Notes: generated from the letters alone by a model not told the origin. A stretch of DNA of 64,000 bases from Zoroaster sp. YZ-2022 (GCA_029582265.1 CM055820.1:18124485-18188484), one strand, 5' to 3'; counted from the stretch's first letter, positions 35,359 to 48,203 are shown. A program made the numbers and translations.

Positions 35359-35853
35359 AGAGGCACTCTAAGGTCAAATTCAGTTTTAGGATGCACTCAT
35401 TTTCCAATAGATAGAGTCCTTATTAAAGTGTGAAAAATTATAAGTTTTTAACTTCACTTTAAAGTGAGTGTTACATATCATTTTATTTGATACCCTTTCA
35501 GAGCGATATTTGAAACATGACGTCACTATTTTCTTACGGTAAATGAGTCTGTAACATTCCATACAGGAATTTTTTGTTTGTCAAAAGTCAATTTCAATGC
35601 CAATTTGATCAAATATTGTGGAGATTCAGGAATGAACTGCAAATTCACACCGCACAAAATGTAGAGATCCATTTATTTGAAATGACGTCACTGTTGTCTT
35701 TGGATGTTAACACATTTCACACAGGAAGGTTATCAAATAAAATGACATTTTACATCACTTAACGTGAGGTTAGAGACCAATTTTTTGTAATTTTTCACAC
35801 TTTTAATAAGGGACTCTAGTTATTGGAAAATCACAAAATTTGACCTTAGAGCC
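35359..35853. mobile_element. ~495-bp MITE with long inverted ends
   Basis: GCACTCTAAGGTCAAATT ... TCCTTATTAAAGTGTGAAAA at the left is mirrored by TTTTCACACTTTTAATAAGG ... AATTTGACCTTAGAGCCCC at the right, about 80 bp with a few differences. No coding capacity. Confidence 0.85.
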
Positions 35854-36019
35854 CCTAGTTTACAGGGTGTCATTTGAATAATCCCCCAGCCACCTTACCA
35901 ACAAGCTACGGGTTTGTTTCAATCAGGGATCCATTGATTTATGGCGTGTCCAATAGGGGAGGGTAAGATTCATCTCAGTCATCCAATTGGGAGGGGATGG
36001 AGTACTAGGTGTAAGGGTA

Positions 36020-36276
36020 AGGGACAATATCGTCACGATCAGAGGGACTTTTTCATAGGCATGGAATCAGTGCCCCAGATTAAGATGAACACAGTGACTG
36101 AAAATTCCTGGCTCATTTGGCGCAGTAGCAACGGCAATATATGAATCCCTATCATGTGGGGTATTATTTTCAGTCATTGAGTTAATCTAAAACTAGCACA
36201 CTGATTCCATGCCCTGTTGATCTAAAACTAGCACTCTGATTCCATGCCCTGTTGATCGTGACGATATTGTCCTTTA
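36020..36276. mobile_element. MITE family G copy with two internal units
   Basis: GGGACAATATCGTCACGATC at the left and TGATCGTGACGATATTGTCC at the right are inverted. The segment AAAACTAGCACTCTGATTCC ATGCCCTGTTGATCT is present twice in tandem, between the single-unit copy at 4.4 kb and the ~23-unit copy at 53.7 kb. Confidence 0.85.
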
Positions 36277-37140
36277 AAGTAAAATAGCAATGTTCCGATG
36301 AAAAAGACCATTTCTGGAAATTTCCATTGCATTGTTGTGCAAGTTTTGTTATTAAAGTGTTAGATGATTGAGGGCGCTTTTACATAACTTCTGTCCAAGT
36401 CCTACTTTTATGTACGTACATCACAGCTTCCGTTGGCCCTAATTGTTTCATTGCTAAAGTTAAAAGCAAATTGAAGACTATTTAATCAAACGGAGAAAAA
36501 TGAAACCATCCATGATCCAGCTATCCTTTTTTGGTATGTTTGGTATCGGGCTTTTCCCCCAACCTCATAATATGGTGTTTATGATATGAGGCTAAAACAC
36601 CAATACCTTGCATTAATCTGCTCAACGGACTATAAGTTCACCATCGAAATGCACGTAGTCTGGCACCATAGTACCATTACAGCTTTGTCCATGATATGCA
36701 CATAACATGTAGTAATTATGCATATGGAACTAGTCCAAATGTAAGAAGTGGAGTTTGGCGGTGAATTTGGAAAAAAGGTGTGCCCAAAAAAGACTCATTT
36801 TGCACAATTCCTGATTTGTAGGAATTTGTTTTGGAAAATGTGGGATAGAATGGTGGCGGAAAATAAGGTAAGGAATTACTCCTGCACCAAGAAAAATTTA
36901 ACGAATTAATGAAAATGGCATTAATTTTTTATGCAATCCAATAGACCTTATGCATATGACGTCACACACCAGTAGTAACTGAAGTGCGCCCTCGCTCAGA
37001 GGGCAAAGCAAGCTATACCGTAATACCGACGGTAATCGACCGCTACTAAAACAATTAAGTCCTGGATCATGGAGTGGCTAGCTGAACTGTACTGAACGTT
37101 CGTTGCACTACTAATAGTCGTCAGTGTTCCGTAAGATAAT

Positions 37141-39650
37141 GGTTAATTTCTGCTGCATTGTTGGTTGCTCTAATCACAGCAATTGAGACAAGGAAGTTTC
37201 ATTTTATTGCATACCCGCAATATTGGAACATCAAGGTCAGCATGCAGCCAACTTGTCCAAACAACGGCGAAAAAAATGGCTCAGTAATAACATCAAACGC
37301 AAAGGATGGCAACCGTCGAAGTCATCGCGTGTGTGTTCGGCGCATTTCATTCGGGGTAGGCTACGTAGTTATACTTCATTCTACATCATGAGTACATGTC
37401 ACAATTTACTTTTTAGTGCTTTACCATTCCTTTAAACTAAATGAAATGTCTATGAATATGAGCAGCATGTCATGGCCGAGCGGTCTAGCGCACCGAACTC
37501 AAGTTCTGGTGTTGCCAGCAGCAGGGTGTGGGTTCGAGTCCCGGTCGTGACACTTGTGTCCTTGAGCAAGGTACTTAACCATAATTGCTTCGTCCTTCGG
37601 ATGGGACGTAAAGCCGTAGGTCCCGTGTGTTGTGTAATGCACGTAAAAGAACCCAGGATACTTATCGTGAAAGTGTTTCTGGTTTGATTTGGCTGCAAAA
37701 TTGCGCCACCGCGCTCTCCCATTGTGGGCGCTTTGATTATTCACATTATAATTCCTTCTTTACAAATCCCACATCTGGTTGTTTCTCTTTGTTTCAGCGC
37801 CTTGAGTACCTTATAGGTAGATACGTGCGCTATATAAGACTTCGTTATTATCGTTATTATTATTATATGCTATGTTCAATGAGAGTGTTAATGTTAACTC
37901 AAATGTGTGAACTGCGTAGGCAGGGCATGCGGCATAGGACTAACGTTAGCAAAAATAGCATGGTTTTCCCTTATTACAATACACTACACTACAATACAAT
38001 ACAATGAAGGCATTTATATAGCGCTCTTACACAAACGGTATCACAGCGCTTTACAGTGAGATGCAAGTACAATTTAAAAATACACAGTGCCTAAAATAAA
38101 TGAGATGTTAAATTGACTCAATGAAGAAGCATGACGGATACCAGATGGTAGTTCATTCCAAAGTAGCCTCCTAAAGTACTAGTCTATTCATAACAGTTAA
38201 TCATAACAAATTTGGCATAAAAAAATTGAAAGACTTAGTGTCGGTGAAAAATCATAGCTGCTTCAAATTTCAATCCAGACTTTTTAGATGCCACGTGACT
38301 GGCTTATTTTTTCAAAAAGACAAAAATGCATGGTAAAATATCATCTTATTCTTGTATAAAATGTGATAAGATCTGCTATATTTCTCTTCCTTTGTTTTCA
38401 GGAAAGCCATCATTTTTTCATGAAGTTGATAATCCAGACTGGGCACCTACGAGAAAATGGGCTATACCAGTAGTCATCTCGCAACTCCTGCAGCATCTCA
38501 GCATTTTGAAGCGTTAAACGGCAAAAGGAAGGCAGAGGATGTAGTGACTGCATCAGTTCTTCTGGATCTTACATCATGAACACCGCTCAGTGCAAGACAA
38601 CCTGGATTCACCTACGGCTATGTTACCCAAGGAACACAAGTTCAGACAGAACTCTCGTCAACGACATTGATTCGATTGAACAGAAACTTAAAAATCTACA
38701 GGAGGACAACATTGCCTTGAGATCACAATTTCGAGATGTTGAAAATAGGATTAGGTCATCTGGTCTCCAAGAACAGGACTTTAAGGATGATGATGCGAAA
38801 TAAAATTTTACACTGGACTTCCATCATGGGCAGCATTTTTGTCACTGTTCACGCCATTGCAGCTGCGCCCCAACCTGTAAGAAACTTACAAAATTTGACC
38901 AAGTGCTAATGTTCCTCATGAAACTGCGCTTGAATGTTTTCGATGAAGACTTAGCGCATCGATTTGGTGTTAGCCAGTCGACTGTTTCAGAAATTTTCAT
39001 CGTGTTTTAGATGTATTATTCATTAAGACCCAGTCTCTCATACATTGGCCAAGTCGCGAAGCTCTTCGCTTGAGCATGCCAACATCATTTAGAAAAATTT
39101 TTCACAAATGTATTGTTATAATTGATTGTACTGAAGTGTTTATAGAGCAACCGTCAGATTTGTTGGCAAGGGCCCAGGTTTGGAGCAATTATAAACATCA
39201 CTCCACGGTCAAGTTTTTATTAGGAATTACACCACAGGGGTCAGTGTGTTTTCTTAGTAAATGTTGGGGAGGTCAGGCGACAGACACAGAGAGATAACAG
39301 AAAACAGCAATCTTATTGACAAACTCATGCCTGGGGATCTCATTCTTGCTGACAGAGGGTTTTCGTTAATGATTACTGTGGCATGGCTATAGCAGAAGTT
39401 AAAGCCCTCCATTTACGAGAGGAAAAAGCAGTTAGAAAAGATTGATGTAGATTGAGCAGGAACTGTCGTGCGTAAGGATTCATGTTGAAAGGGTTATAGG
39501 TATGGTCAAGCAAAAGTACACTATTCTCCAAAATAGGATACCCATCACCCTCATTAAAGATGGAACATCACAGGAGGCGACTGTGAATAAAATTGTAAGA
39601 GTTGCATGTGCTCTTGTGAATCTTTGTCCAGGCATAGTTCCCATTGACTA
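37141..39650 (+). pseudogene. THAP-DDE transposase of an ISL2EU/Harbinger-like transposon, decayed
   Basis: The first exon (37141-~37361) encodes a THAP zinc finger: MVNFCCIVGCSN, then VSFYCIP, KKWLS and SRVCSAHF, with the C2CH ligands in place. It has one in-frame TGA where RDKE-type sequence would be expected (CGA to TGA). A SINE and a (TTA)n tract follow. Coding resumes at ~38400 (KPSFFHEVDNPDWAPT, a coiled stretch IDSIEQKLKNLQEDN, then DDAKIKFYTGLPSW). The DDE_Tnp_4 core has IIDCTEVFIEQPSDL (first Asp), [37 protein letters not shown] (second Asp) and RIHVERVIGMVKQKY (Glu). At least four frameshifts or stops break it (near 38880, 38940, 39010, 39290, 39370-39460). It faces the minus-strand nuclease gene; together they form one element. 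Confidence 0.8.
37468..37865 (+). mobile_element. tRNA-Leu-derived SINE with (TTA)n tail
   Basis: The head is TGGCCGAGCGGTCTAGCGCA, with CAA in the anticodon position inside AACTCAAGTTCTGG, and B box GGGTTCGAGTCCCGG, as in tRNA-Leu(CAA). The body shares CCTTGAGCAAGG with the 9.45-kb SINE, then CTTCGGATGGGACGTAAAGC. The end is TGCGCTATATAAG and TTATTATCG repeats. It separates the THAP exon from the rest of the transposase. Confidence 0.88.
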
Positions 39651-40487
39651 ACTCACCTTGCCTATACTTATTGCTCATTCTTTTGCAACTCGGAAATTAT
39701 TTGTTTATCCCTAATTATATTATATTATATACCAGTAGCTCATAGTCAAACATTGGCAACATTTTTAAATATGAACTTGTTTTTGTAATTTAATTCATTG
39801 TGTTAATTTTCATACTATAAACACAAATTTAATTTGGCAGGTAAAGTTCTACATGTATCTAATTTGTGAAATATACAATGAAAAGTCATGAACACATCAT
39901 CAATTAAATTGTTTTCCATCATTTAATCCTAAAATTTATTGAGAGATTGTTGTAAAATGATTAAGATTAAGGGTTATTGTGCTATCTTTTACTAAATTTT
40001 GGGGTATCCATGTACCATTCTTGTGTACAGTATGCAATATTTTAAGGCATGCATAGAAAAAGCATTGTGTAATTAGCAGTTTTTGTTTTTGTGGCATTTT
40101 GGAGACTGCATGTATACAAGGGTTAATTTTATTTAAGTTTTGACACAATGTTCACTCATCACTATTCATAAAGATGTTGCTTGCATGTCATGTTAGAAAT
40201 ACATTTGTGACCTTTGGTTACCAAAAATGTTTATACATTCGCTCAGTACCTTATTTCGAGTTTACATGTCCTGAATCTGATATAACTTCATTCATACATG
40301 TTGGGGTCTACTTTAGAATTACACCATTTTGCTAAAGGACGTGTGCATCGCAATATTTTGATATTTTCAAAACCATAACCGATTTAGCCGATATTTTTTT
40401 GAATATGGTGCTATTGTTAAAACCATCATTCAGTCAAATGATGTTCACACAATTGGAATGTTAATGTAAGCACCACAAGAGTTGAGT

Positions 40488-43400
40488 TCATTGTTCATTT
40501 TTCATTATTTTCTTCTTCCCTCCTACAAATTTGGGCAGTTTCCTGCAATGAGGGCAATACCATTTCCCTTTAGGGGGAACGCGAATAAGTAAACATTCCA
40601 TATGAAACCAATTAATCATGCAGTTCTTGCTATCACATGCAATCATCTGACCAAATGATGGTTTTTCACAATAGCACCACAGCTTGTCTGCATCCTCCTC
40701 ATCATTCTGGCTTGTTGTGTCCATTGGCTGCAAAACCTGCACATTTCCACCTGATGACTGAACTGGCTTTCTTGACAGCCATTTCCCCACAAGTTCTGGT
40801 AAAACTCCAGTTACAAAAAAATGTCGGACACTGTCCACTGCTCCTTCAAAAAAGTCTCTGTCCCTGGCAATGCTTTCACTAACAAATTCCTTATTTGTCC
40901 AAAGAATGAAAACTCCCTTTTCGATGTCCCACACATTCAATTGTGCTTGTACTTGATAATAATATTGGTGATCCTTCTTTAAGTGCCAGTTCTCCCCATT
41001 GTAGTCCATGCAAAATTTCTTTGCAGTCTCTCCAGAGATACCGGGAGGTAAACCATCTTTCACACAGAAGGGACACTTAATCTCTACCAATTGTGTGCCA
41101 CAGCAGTCACAGTGAAGAATGGCATCTGGTGATGCTCCGATGAAGGGGTATTTCATGCTGATCAGCAGACCGCAATCCTTTACTTTGAGGTTTTGATGCT
41201 TTGTGCCCTCCTGTTGCAGATATGCATCTCTGGCTGTCCTTTCATGGTCACAGCCCATCTATGTAAGAAAGAAAAACATACAAGAGATGTGATACGCAGT
41301 CCACACTAAGCAATTAAAAGAAAATGGGGAAAAATAAATTTAAAAAATGCTTGTTTCTAACCAAAGTTAGAAAGTTGATCAATAGTGCAGTTTCAGATTT
41401 AATGAAGGTGGAGATTCTATACTAAATATAGCAACTTCCATTAGGGCTTAGTAGTAGTAGAATTGACAGTAAATCCATTTATTACCTTGTTGCTTCTGTG
41501 GAGAAACGAAAGGCCTCTGGATAGCAGACTGGTTTGATCAGACTTGCAGATGGCATGGCAAGATTTGTTCTGGCTGCACTCTTGAAAATAGAAGCCGTGA
41601 TCCGTCCTGCTCTCTGTGAAAACCAAAGCTTGTTCAAGGCCTGTTCCTTGTAGCCACTTCTACAACTCGACACTGGTCTGAAGTTATCTGCCAAGAAATA
41701 AATTCAATAAACAAACTGAGTGAAGAGGATGATTTCATAATATTCGAAAAAAGCTTGCTACAAATTGCACATGTTTGGTTTCTTACTTAATAATCAAATT
41801 TTAAGACTACTCTCATTTCTGTGAAAATATGTCATAAACCTATGACTCTACAATGTCAGACTTCTTGCCTAGTCTGCACCACTGCAAATATTTTCAAGTG
41901 TGTGATAATTACTGGGAATTTTATTTTTGGTTTTGGCTTCTTATGACACTACTTGTATAGTGAAATATCAATGTATACATGTAGTTTCTGCTCACAACAC
42001 AAAACATGACTCAGCTTCTGTTCAGAAGTAAATATACTTGACACTGTATGTGTGGTAATGGTACTAAATTACTTACTTCTAATGAATCAGCAAGTCCAGC
42101 ACACTTGGCGAGAAGTTCTGTATATGAGAGTCCCAAGCTGTCTGGGTCATACAGTGATGACATCAATGGTGGGTACTTGTTGGTGCTGGATAGAGGGACG
42201 AATTCATGGGCGTACTCATCCATTACACGATGTACCACAGGTCTTGCTGGTGATTGTGCAAGGGAAGTATGGAATGCTGCCAGTTCTGCTTCTGTTGGTG
42301 GAGCGATGACATTCTTCACTGTAGACTCTGTCCTCTGCCTCTTGTTGCAGCTTGATGATGGTTTGGCAAAATTGATCATCTCCACTTGGGCAGCAAAAAC
42401 CTTCAATAACAAGAGAAATCATGTGAAAAAATAAAGTTTAATGTTCACTGTCTTTCACTTCATTTCTATTTATTTAATTTATTCATGTTCTACATGAAGA
42501 AATATTCATGCTAATATACTGCAAAGTTCAATGTCCAAAAACCAGTAGCAGGTATTCTCATACTGTCAAGAAGAACATGAATAATGAGTCTTGTAGGTGA
42601 TTTACATTTCTATTTGCTGGTAACCATGTGCAACTTTTAGAAGTACATGCATCCTCTCCTGGGATCTTCCTGAGTTGGTTAGCCTTCATGACACTGGACA
42701 CCAGGGCGGCAATATGAGAACAAGCCTCCCCCAACCTGTACAATGTACATGTAAGTAAAAAGGATGTTGTCAGGTAATGAAAAAAACATTATTTCTGCAA
42801 GCTATTACTTTTTAAGTATTTTTTTTTTATAGTGCAATAACGTTATATTGACTTTCGGTACTTTGGGGTTATGATTAAGTGTATCTCACTATGTTTCAGC
42901 CACACGTAAAGAGAAGGAAACCAAATTGTGTACATTCACACTGAAAGTCTGTGTACAACACAGAGCAGAGGCAATATAAAACTTATGTTTGAAAGAGGGA
43001 TTTTTTGTTTAATTTAAAATAAACAGATATAATAATTAGCCGTTGGATGGAAACATTTTAGAAATAGGCTAATAAGTAAAGAATTTGGCGACAATAGTTA
43101 ACTTTTCACTGGTAGGCATAATTATAAACAACAAGAAGGAAGAAACATTGTCTTACCCTGCCATACATGTGCAATGAGCAGCAAGAATCTCCCCACATTT
43201 CTCAACAGCAAACCAAGGAAGAAGACATGTGGCCGACATTCTCTGGCTGTGCTTAACTTTCCCAATCACGATGTACCTGGTTACCCCTGCTTCCGTTTTG
43301 TAGGTGTATAACCTCATGTCGTGAACCCATCCCGCCTTGACAAAACTGTCTGATCCGACCATCGATTTCCATGCCTACATGAGAGAGAGAAAAAAATATT

Positions 43401-43889
43401 TAATCCATGTGATGCTCCAAAGTTGAGAGATGCTCTGCTACTCAACATACTAGCCTAGCTACATCATGATAAAGATATAAGATAAATATGACTGATGTCT
43501 ACAGAAAACACAAATGCAATCATGTATTAATTATAAGGGAAGAAAGCTGATCACTGAAAAGAGGACGTAAGTTAGGACTAACAATAAATTTTGAAGGAGA
43601 TTTAGTTTTGATCACTCAGATTTTTTTCCACAAACAATGTAAATGAAGTCAGGCTGAAAAAAAAACTTACTCTGATCTCTTCCCGCGTATGCTGGCTTGG
43701 AGTTGATATCATGTAAATATACATGTCACTCCACTGTACTTCAGGAATATCCTCCGGTGAGGCATCAAGATATTTATCGTCGATGATGTACGGATCCGTT
43801 TTCAACTCACATGCTGATAATTTTTCCAAGTACCGAGCTTTCGAAGTACCGATCAACTCTTCCGCATATGCAGAGAGTTTTGTGGACAT
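40488..43889 (-). CDS. SWIM zinc finger / YqaJ-like nuclease / PHD protein (second gene of the ISL2EU-like transposon)
   Basis: Six minus-strand exons with GT-AG borders: 43671-43889 (ATG at 43889), 43157-43374, ~42607-42735, 42077-42400, 41486-41687 and 40488-41258. A SWIM finger is split over exons 2-3: HCTCMAG then EACSHIAAL (CxC..CxH). The YqaJ nuclease follows with QRAGRITAS, GCDHERTARDAY, FIGASPDAIL, the metal-site LVEIKCPF (ExK) and YYYQVQAQLNVW. The C-terminus is a PHD finger: WCYCEKPSFGQMIACDSKNC, NWFHMECL and WYCPHCRK, then a basic tail. I see no frameshift or stop, in contrast to the partner transposase. From memory, ISL2EU transposons pair a THAP-DDE transposase with such a nuclease; it may process DNA ends or be a host-domesticated gene. 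Expression is not shown by sequence. Confidence 0.85.
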
Positions 43890-44065
43890 AATGCCGCACT
43901 AGATCTATCTGTATGAACATGATGAATAACGTTAGTCTGAATTAGTCTAAACGCTCAAAATGAATATAAAAATGAATATAATAATCTAAATAACACGAGA
44001 AATGTCATGTAAACACAAAACAGCTGATCGACTTGACACCGGGCGACCCGGACGTAAATAGAGCA

Positions 44066-44414
44066 CCGGTGTCACGGTCTCAGCTATCCGGCGTGCTCAG
44101 CTATCCGGATGACCAAATATGGTAAAATTACGTCATGCTATGTCTGCGCACAGCGTACGAAAGTAGTCCATTTTAGTGCCGTGCTGAGTCGTGTACTTGT
44201 ATGTGTATACATACGTACACACACTTGCTGGAACTGTCATGGCGGCCTCCACGAGCAGTGACTACAGCCGCTGCTGCGTGCTGAAATGCCCGGCTACGTC
44301 ATCCGGATAGCTGAGCACGCCGGATAGCTGAGACCGTGACTACAGCGTGCTGAAATGCCCGGCTACGTCATCCGGATAGCTGAGCACGCCGGATAACTGA
44401 GACCGTGACACCGG
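44066..44414. mobile_element. 349-bp MITE with 48-bp inverted ends and an internal duplication
   Basis: The left end 44066-44113 (CCGGTGTCACGGTCTCAGCT...) is the reverse complement of 44367-44414 with one mismatch. CA lies on both flanks (44064-44065, 44415-44416), a possible 2-bp target duplication. A 69-bp unit (GTGCTGAAATGCCCGGCTAC onward) is tandemly doubled at the right, so the right inverted end is present twice (44298-44340 and 44367-44414). It is GC-rich and lies ~180 bp upstream of the nuclease start codon. Confidence 0.85.
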
Positions 44415-46449
44415 CATAGAAAAAGGAAACTGTATCATTTCTTTATAAATTTGATCGCACGCGGTGCATGCAGTCGCGACGAGCCCTTTGGTTGACCTCT
44501 AACATGGCGTCGTGACTGGTCGTTAGGGGCCTGGTGACGTCAATGCATAAGGCACGCCGCACGGTCGGGAAGCAAGCGCGCAGCCGAAAGTTTAGAAAAA
44601 AGGGGCAGCCAGGGCGGTCCGGACCGGGATTGTATATTTTTTTTCCAGGACGAACGTGAGCAATTAACATAAATGTAAGTGCAAAAACTCCAAAATAGGC
44701 TTGCACGTGTACTACTACTACTACTACTACTAGTACTAGGACTCTTAGGAGCAATAACTGTAACATGTTAATTGCAGTGCAGTCGGTGAGTCGTATTGTT
44801 AGAATAGATTATATAGCCTAGGCCTAGCCCTAGGCCTATAAGTAGGGTTTTCAGGGGAAAAATTATTCCTAAACCAATATGCTCAATATTTATATCAAAT
44901 TAAAGGTCTTGATGAAACAAATACAGTGGTTTTTAAATCAAGAAAATCGTACGAGTAGTTTTTGAGGAATCCTGTTTTATTTAATCAAATTGCAGCATTC
45001 GATGAAGCGCGACTGTCCATACACTGTGTACATCCCTAATGACACCAAAACTGTTGAATCAGCCTACACACACACCGTGATACACACGCACAGCGTTCGT
45101 GCTCGTTTCCCTCATAAGAGCTTTTGAAAGGGTGTAAAAAATACACTCCGCTCAAACTAAACAAAATTATGGCTCAAAACTTTTACATATGATAGAAAAG
45201 AGATGTAAAATTAATTCAGACACCACTCTTACTTTTCAACTTGAAGATTTCACCTCTAAAACGGTGTTTACTTTTATCTCTTCGTAACTTCAGTTGTAGA
45301 GTAGTTATGGAGATCGAGCAAGCATGGTATAGGAGCCTTTGACTCAATAGGGAAACCCGCTTTCATGTCAATCACAATGTACTCGGGCGGAGACAGCTCC
45401 GGTGGATGCCCTCATCAGCAGAGCGCGGCAAATTTTACGTGCCGAATGCGCCTGATCTCGAACACTTCGCGAATGGCTGGGCGGGACGAGAGTGGTTCAT
45501 TCATAAAAACCTAGGCTTTCGCATCGCATTTCCAATTGCTATTTTATGTACATTGTTGGATAGCTGAAACTATAAGCTTTCCAGTGAGCTATAAGATTTT
45601 GACAGGTAAAAGTAGTAAAAATTTGATTAAAAATTTTGATGTTTTTGTTGCAGGCGATGCGCTGTATGTGTGGCAGGCTTCGTCAAGCATGTACAAACTG
45701 AAAACCCTATTATAAGGCTAGGCCCTATCATGAAAAATGTTGTTGTTGTTGTTGTTGTTAATGGCACTTCTGGCAATCTATGTGCCCTTTGTGCCAGTTG
45801 CTGTACGGTTTGAACAGCGCATGCGCGCAGAGATGCGAATGATATGAGACTGCTTTTGAGATAATGACGAACAAAACGGACTCTGTAGCGGTATAGCCTA
45901 CTTCGAAGAAATCTTGATGGACCGGTACAAAACAAGAAAATAAGTTGGAGAATTATAAAAAACTTAAAGGAGATTAACCCAAACCCAAAAAATCAAACCT
46001 AGGTTACTATAGCATGATTTAGAAAAAGAGGGGGTGGGTGCTGGTGATCCTCCAGACATAGAGCGCCGCATGTGTTCCTGCAAGCAGGTCCGTTTCCCTT
46101 GCAGTTTAAGAGCCCGTGCTCCGCCAGGTAAAATTTGCAGGGCCGCAACACTTCAGGTGATGAGGCGGCACCCTGTCCAGCCAATTATCAAAACACCCAG
46201 TCCTCTGAAAAAAAAAATTTGCTCGTGTGGAGAAAAACTATGTATTATTTTAATATTTTCCGAATTTCTCTTCAAAAAAAAAGAAGAAAAAAAAAACCTA
46301 TGTAATTTTTGAATCCAAGAAAATCATGTATTGTCATTTGATTATCAGTATATTTTAGAGCCCTTTGTAACTAATGTCTATAAAAGATATATTGAAATAA
46401 AAAAAGGTGATTTACAATATCAAAAGGTTACACGTATAAATAATGATCA
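44415..46449. other. Stretch without recognisable genes
   Basis: CpG-richer than average between 44.4-44.6, 45.3-45.5 and 46.0-46.2 kb. It contains a (TAC)n tract at ~44707-44735 and (TTG)n at ~45738-45760. A short minus frame at 46.0-46.2 kb (HGLLNCKGNGPACRNTCG) is Cys-rich, but I could not place it. Confidence 0.5.
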
Positions 46450-47975
46450 TTATTGCGTTGGGTTATTTTTCCCTTTAGTTTTTTCATTAGGTGCCTTATG
46501 ATTTGATGAACTGGATGCCCCAGTTTCCGTGACCATTTCTCTTTGTTTAGGTTTTGATTGTGAACTCTTTCTTTGTGTATCTTGTTTTATAGGTCCGTTT
46601 GGTGATTGTGATGTATTACGTGACTTACTGATGTTTTGGTTTTTTTCTATAGGTTTTTTATCTTCAGTGCTATGGAGTATGTGTTCAGCCAGAGATTGAA
46701 TTGCCGTTTTTTTCTTTCCTTCATTTTTAGTACTTTCCCATATTTGCAAAGCTCCAATAATTAATTCTATTAATGACTGATTTATCAAGTATTGTGGGTT
46801 GTTCCGTTTGGCATCCAACCGCTTCCTCTGTTTGGGTGGATGCCTCCTTTCGCTGACAGCTGTGGGTTTATTTTATGAGATTCTGGATTTTGTTGAGTTT
46901 GCATATTTATCCATGCTGGTTTTGGTTTTGGGTTAGGTGTGTCCGTATGTTTATCTGTTTGAATTGTGATGTTAGTTCGAACCGTGCCTTTGCTGCTTCC
47001 GCATATGAAATATTATAGGTAACTCTGAATTCCTGGATTTTCTTTTCTTCCTTGTAGGAGTTACACCCAGCATAGGCAGAGGAGTGATTCCCACCACACC
47101 TGCTACACTTGACTTGCTCTTTTGAGTGCACTCGTCAGTATGTGTGAAAACCACTACATCGGACACACCTCGCCTTGCTTCGCAATTGTTTGCTGTGTGG
47201 CCTAGTCGTTGACAGTTAAAACAATGTATTACTTGTGGAATGTACGGTTTTACTGTAAATGATTCATAACCCATTTGGATGTGTGTAGGCATATTAGGTG
47301 TATTGAATGTAAGACATACCGATGAAGTTTTCCCTGTTTGTCCGCTTTCTTTTTATACATGAGTCTGCGCACATCTGTAACCCCAAATCTTTTACACTCG
47401 TTTTGTATTTCTTTTATCTGGCATTTCAGATGGAATTCCTGAAATGGCGCCTTTGCTTTGTGTTTCTGATTTAGCGATTCAGTGACCACGGCCCATTGTC
47501 CCTAATTGACTGATCCTTTTAGTTTGTGTGCTTGAGCTGAAGTATAGCATCTGATACTAATACCTCCTTGGTTGGTTTTAGAAACATATTTTATGTAATC
47601 TTGTCCCATTGAGTTAAGAGCTTTAGCTATTTTTATTGGATTAATTTGTGCAAGTTTTACATCTTGGGAGTTTATTATTACTATAGTAGTGTTTACTTGT
47701 GGTTCATATGTGCTAAGGTTTCTTTTTTTCTGTTGTCTTACATCACTATCAGAGTCACTAGAGGAGCTACTTTTGTTTTGAAATAATTTTGTTCGCCGAG
47801 AAATCTTTGTTGTATATTCTATATCTTCTTCATCATCTTCTTCTTGTGCCTGGCTTAATAGTCTATCTAGAGTAGATCTTGGTTGGTTACTTATTTGTCT
47901 GTTTCTTTTCCGGTTAGATAGTTGTTCTTGAGATAACCTATCCCATGTCATATCATCCTCAGATTCGCCGGACAT
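46450..47975 (-). mobile_element. LINE ORF1 (gag-like, zinc-knuckle), frameshifted, without ORF2
   Basis: It begins MSGESEDDMTWDRLSQEQLS, with an acidic/Ser-rich N-terminus. An RRM-like middle follows (TTIVIINSQDVKLAQINPIK, GGISIRCYTSAQAHKLKG), then VTDVRRLMYKK and PTHIQMGYESFTVKPY. The zinc knuckles are CFNCQRLGHTANNC and CSRCGGNHSSAYAGC, followed by ISYAEAAKA and a low-complexity tail. This architecture is typical of ORF1 of Jockey/I/Nimb-type non-LTR elements. At least three frameshifts (near 47490, 47280, 47130) and another near 46900 break it. No endonuclease or reverse transcriptase follows on the 3' side (below 46450). Confidence 0.75.
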
Positions 47976-48203
47976 ATTTAGTCCAACGAAGTCCGAGGTC
48001 CCCTATGAAAAACTAGACTGAAGATTTGAAAATGCAAAAGAAAATTGACCTTAATGGGTTGTTTATGAATAATATAATTTGAAAAGAAAGGAGTAGGTCT
48101 CACCTCTTCTTTTGCCTAAAAAGGAAAAGATTTTAAACTGTTAGAAATACCAAGATTGCCGCCGCAAAAGCACGCCTCATCTCATTCGCCTCGATGCGTT
48201 CTC

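Noticed and set aside
37468..37560. Functional tRNA-Leu(CAA) gene
   Set aside because: The tRNA-like head continues into a SINE body and (TTA)n tail; stems are imperfect.
36940..44060. Terminal inverted repeats of the THAP/YqaJ transposon
   Set aside because: I compared the flanks by eye (GACCTTATGCATATGACGTC at the left, region after 43889 at the right) and found no convincing inverted match; the borders stay undefined.
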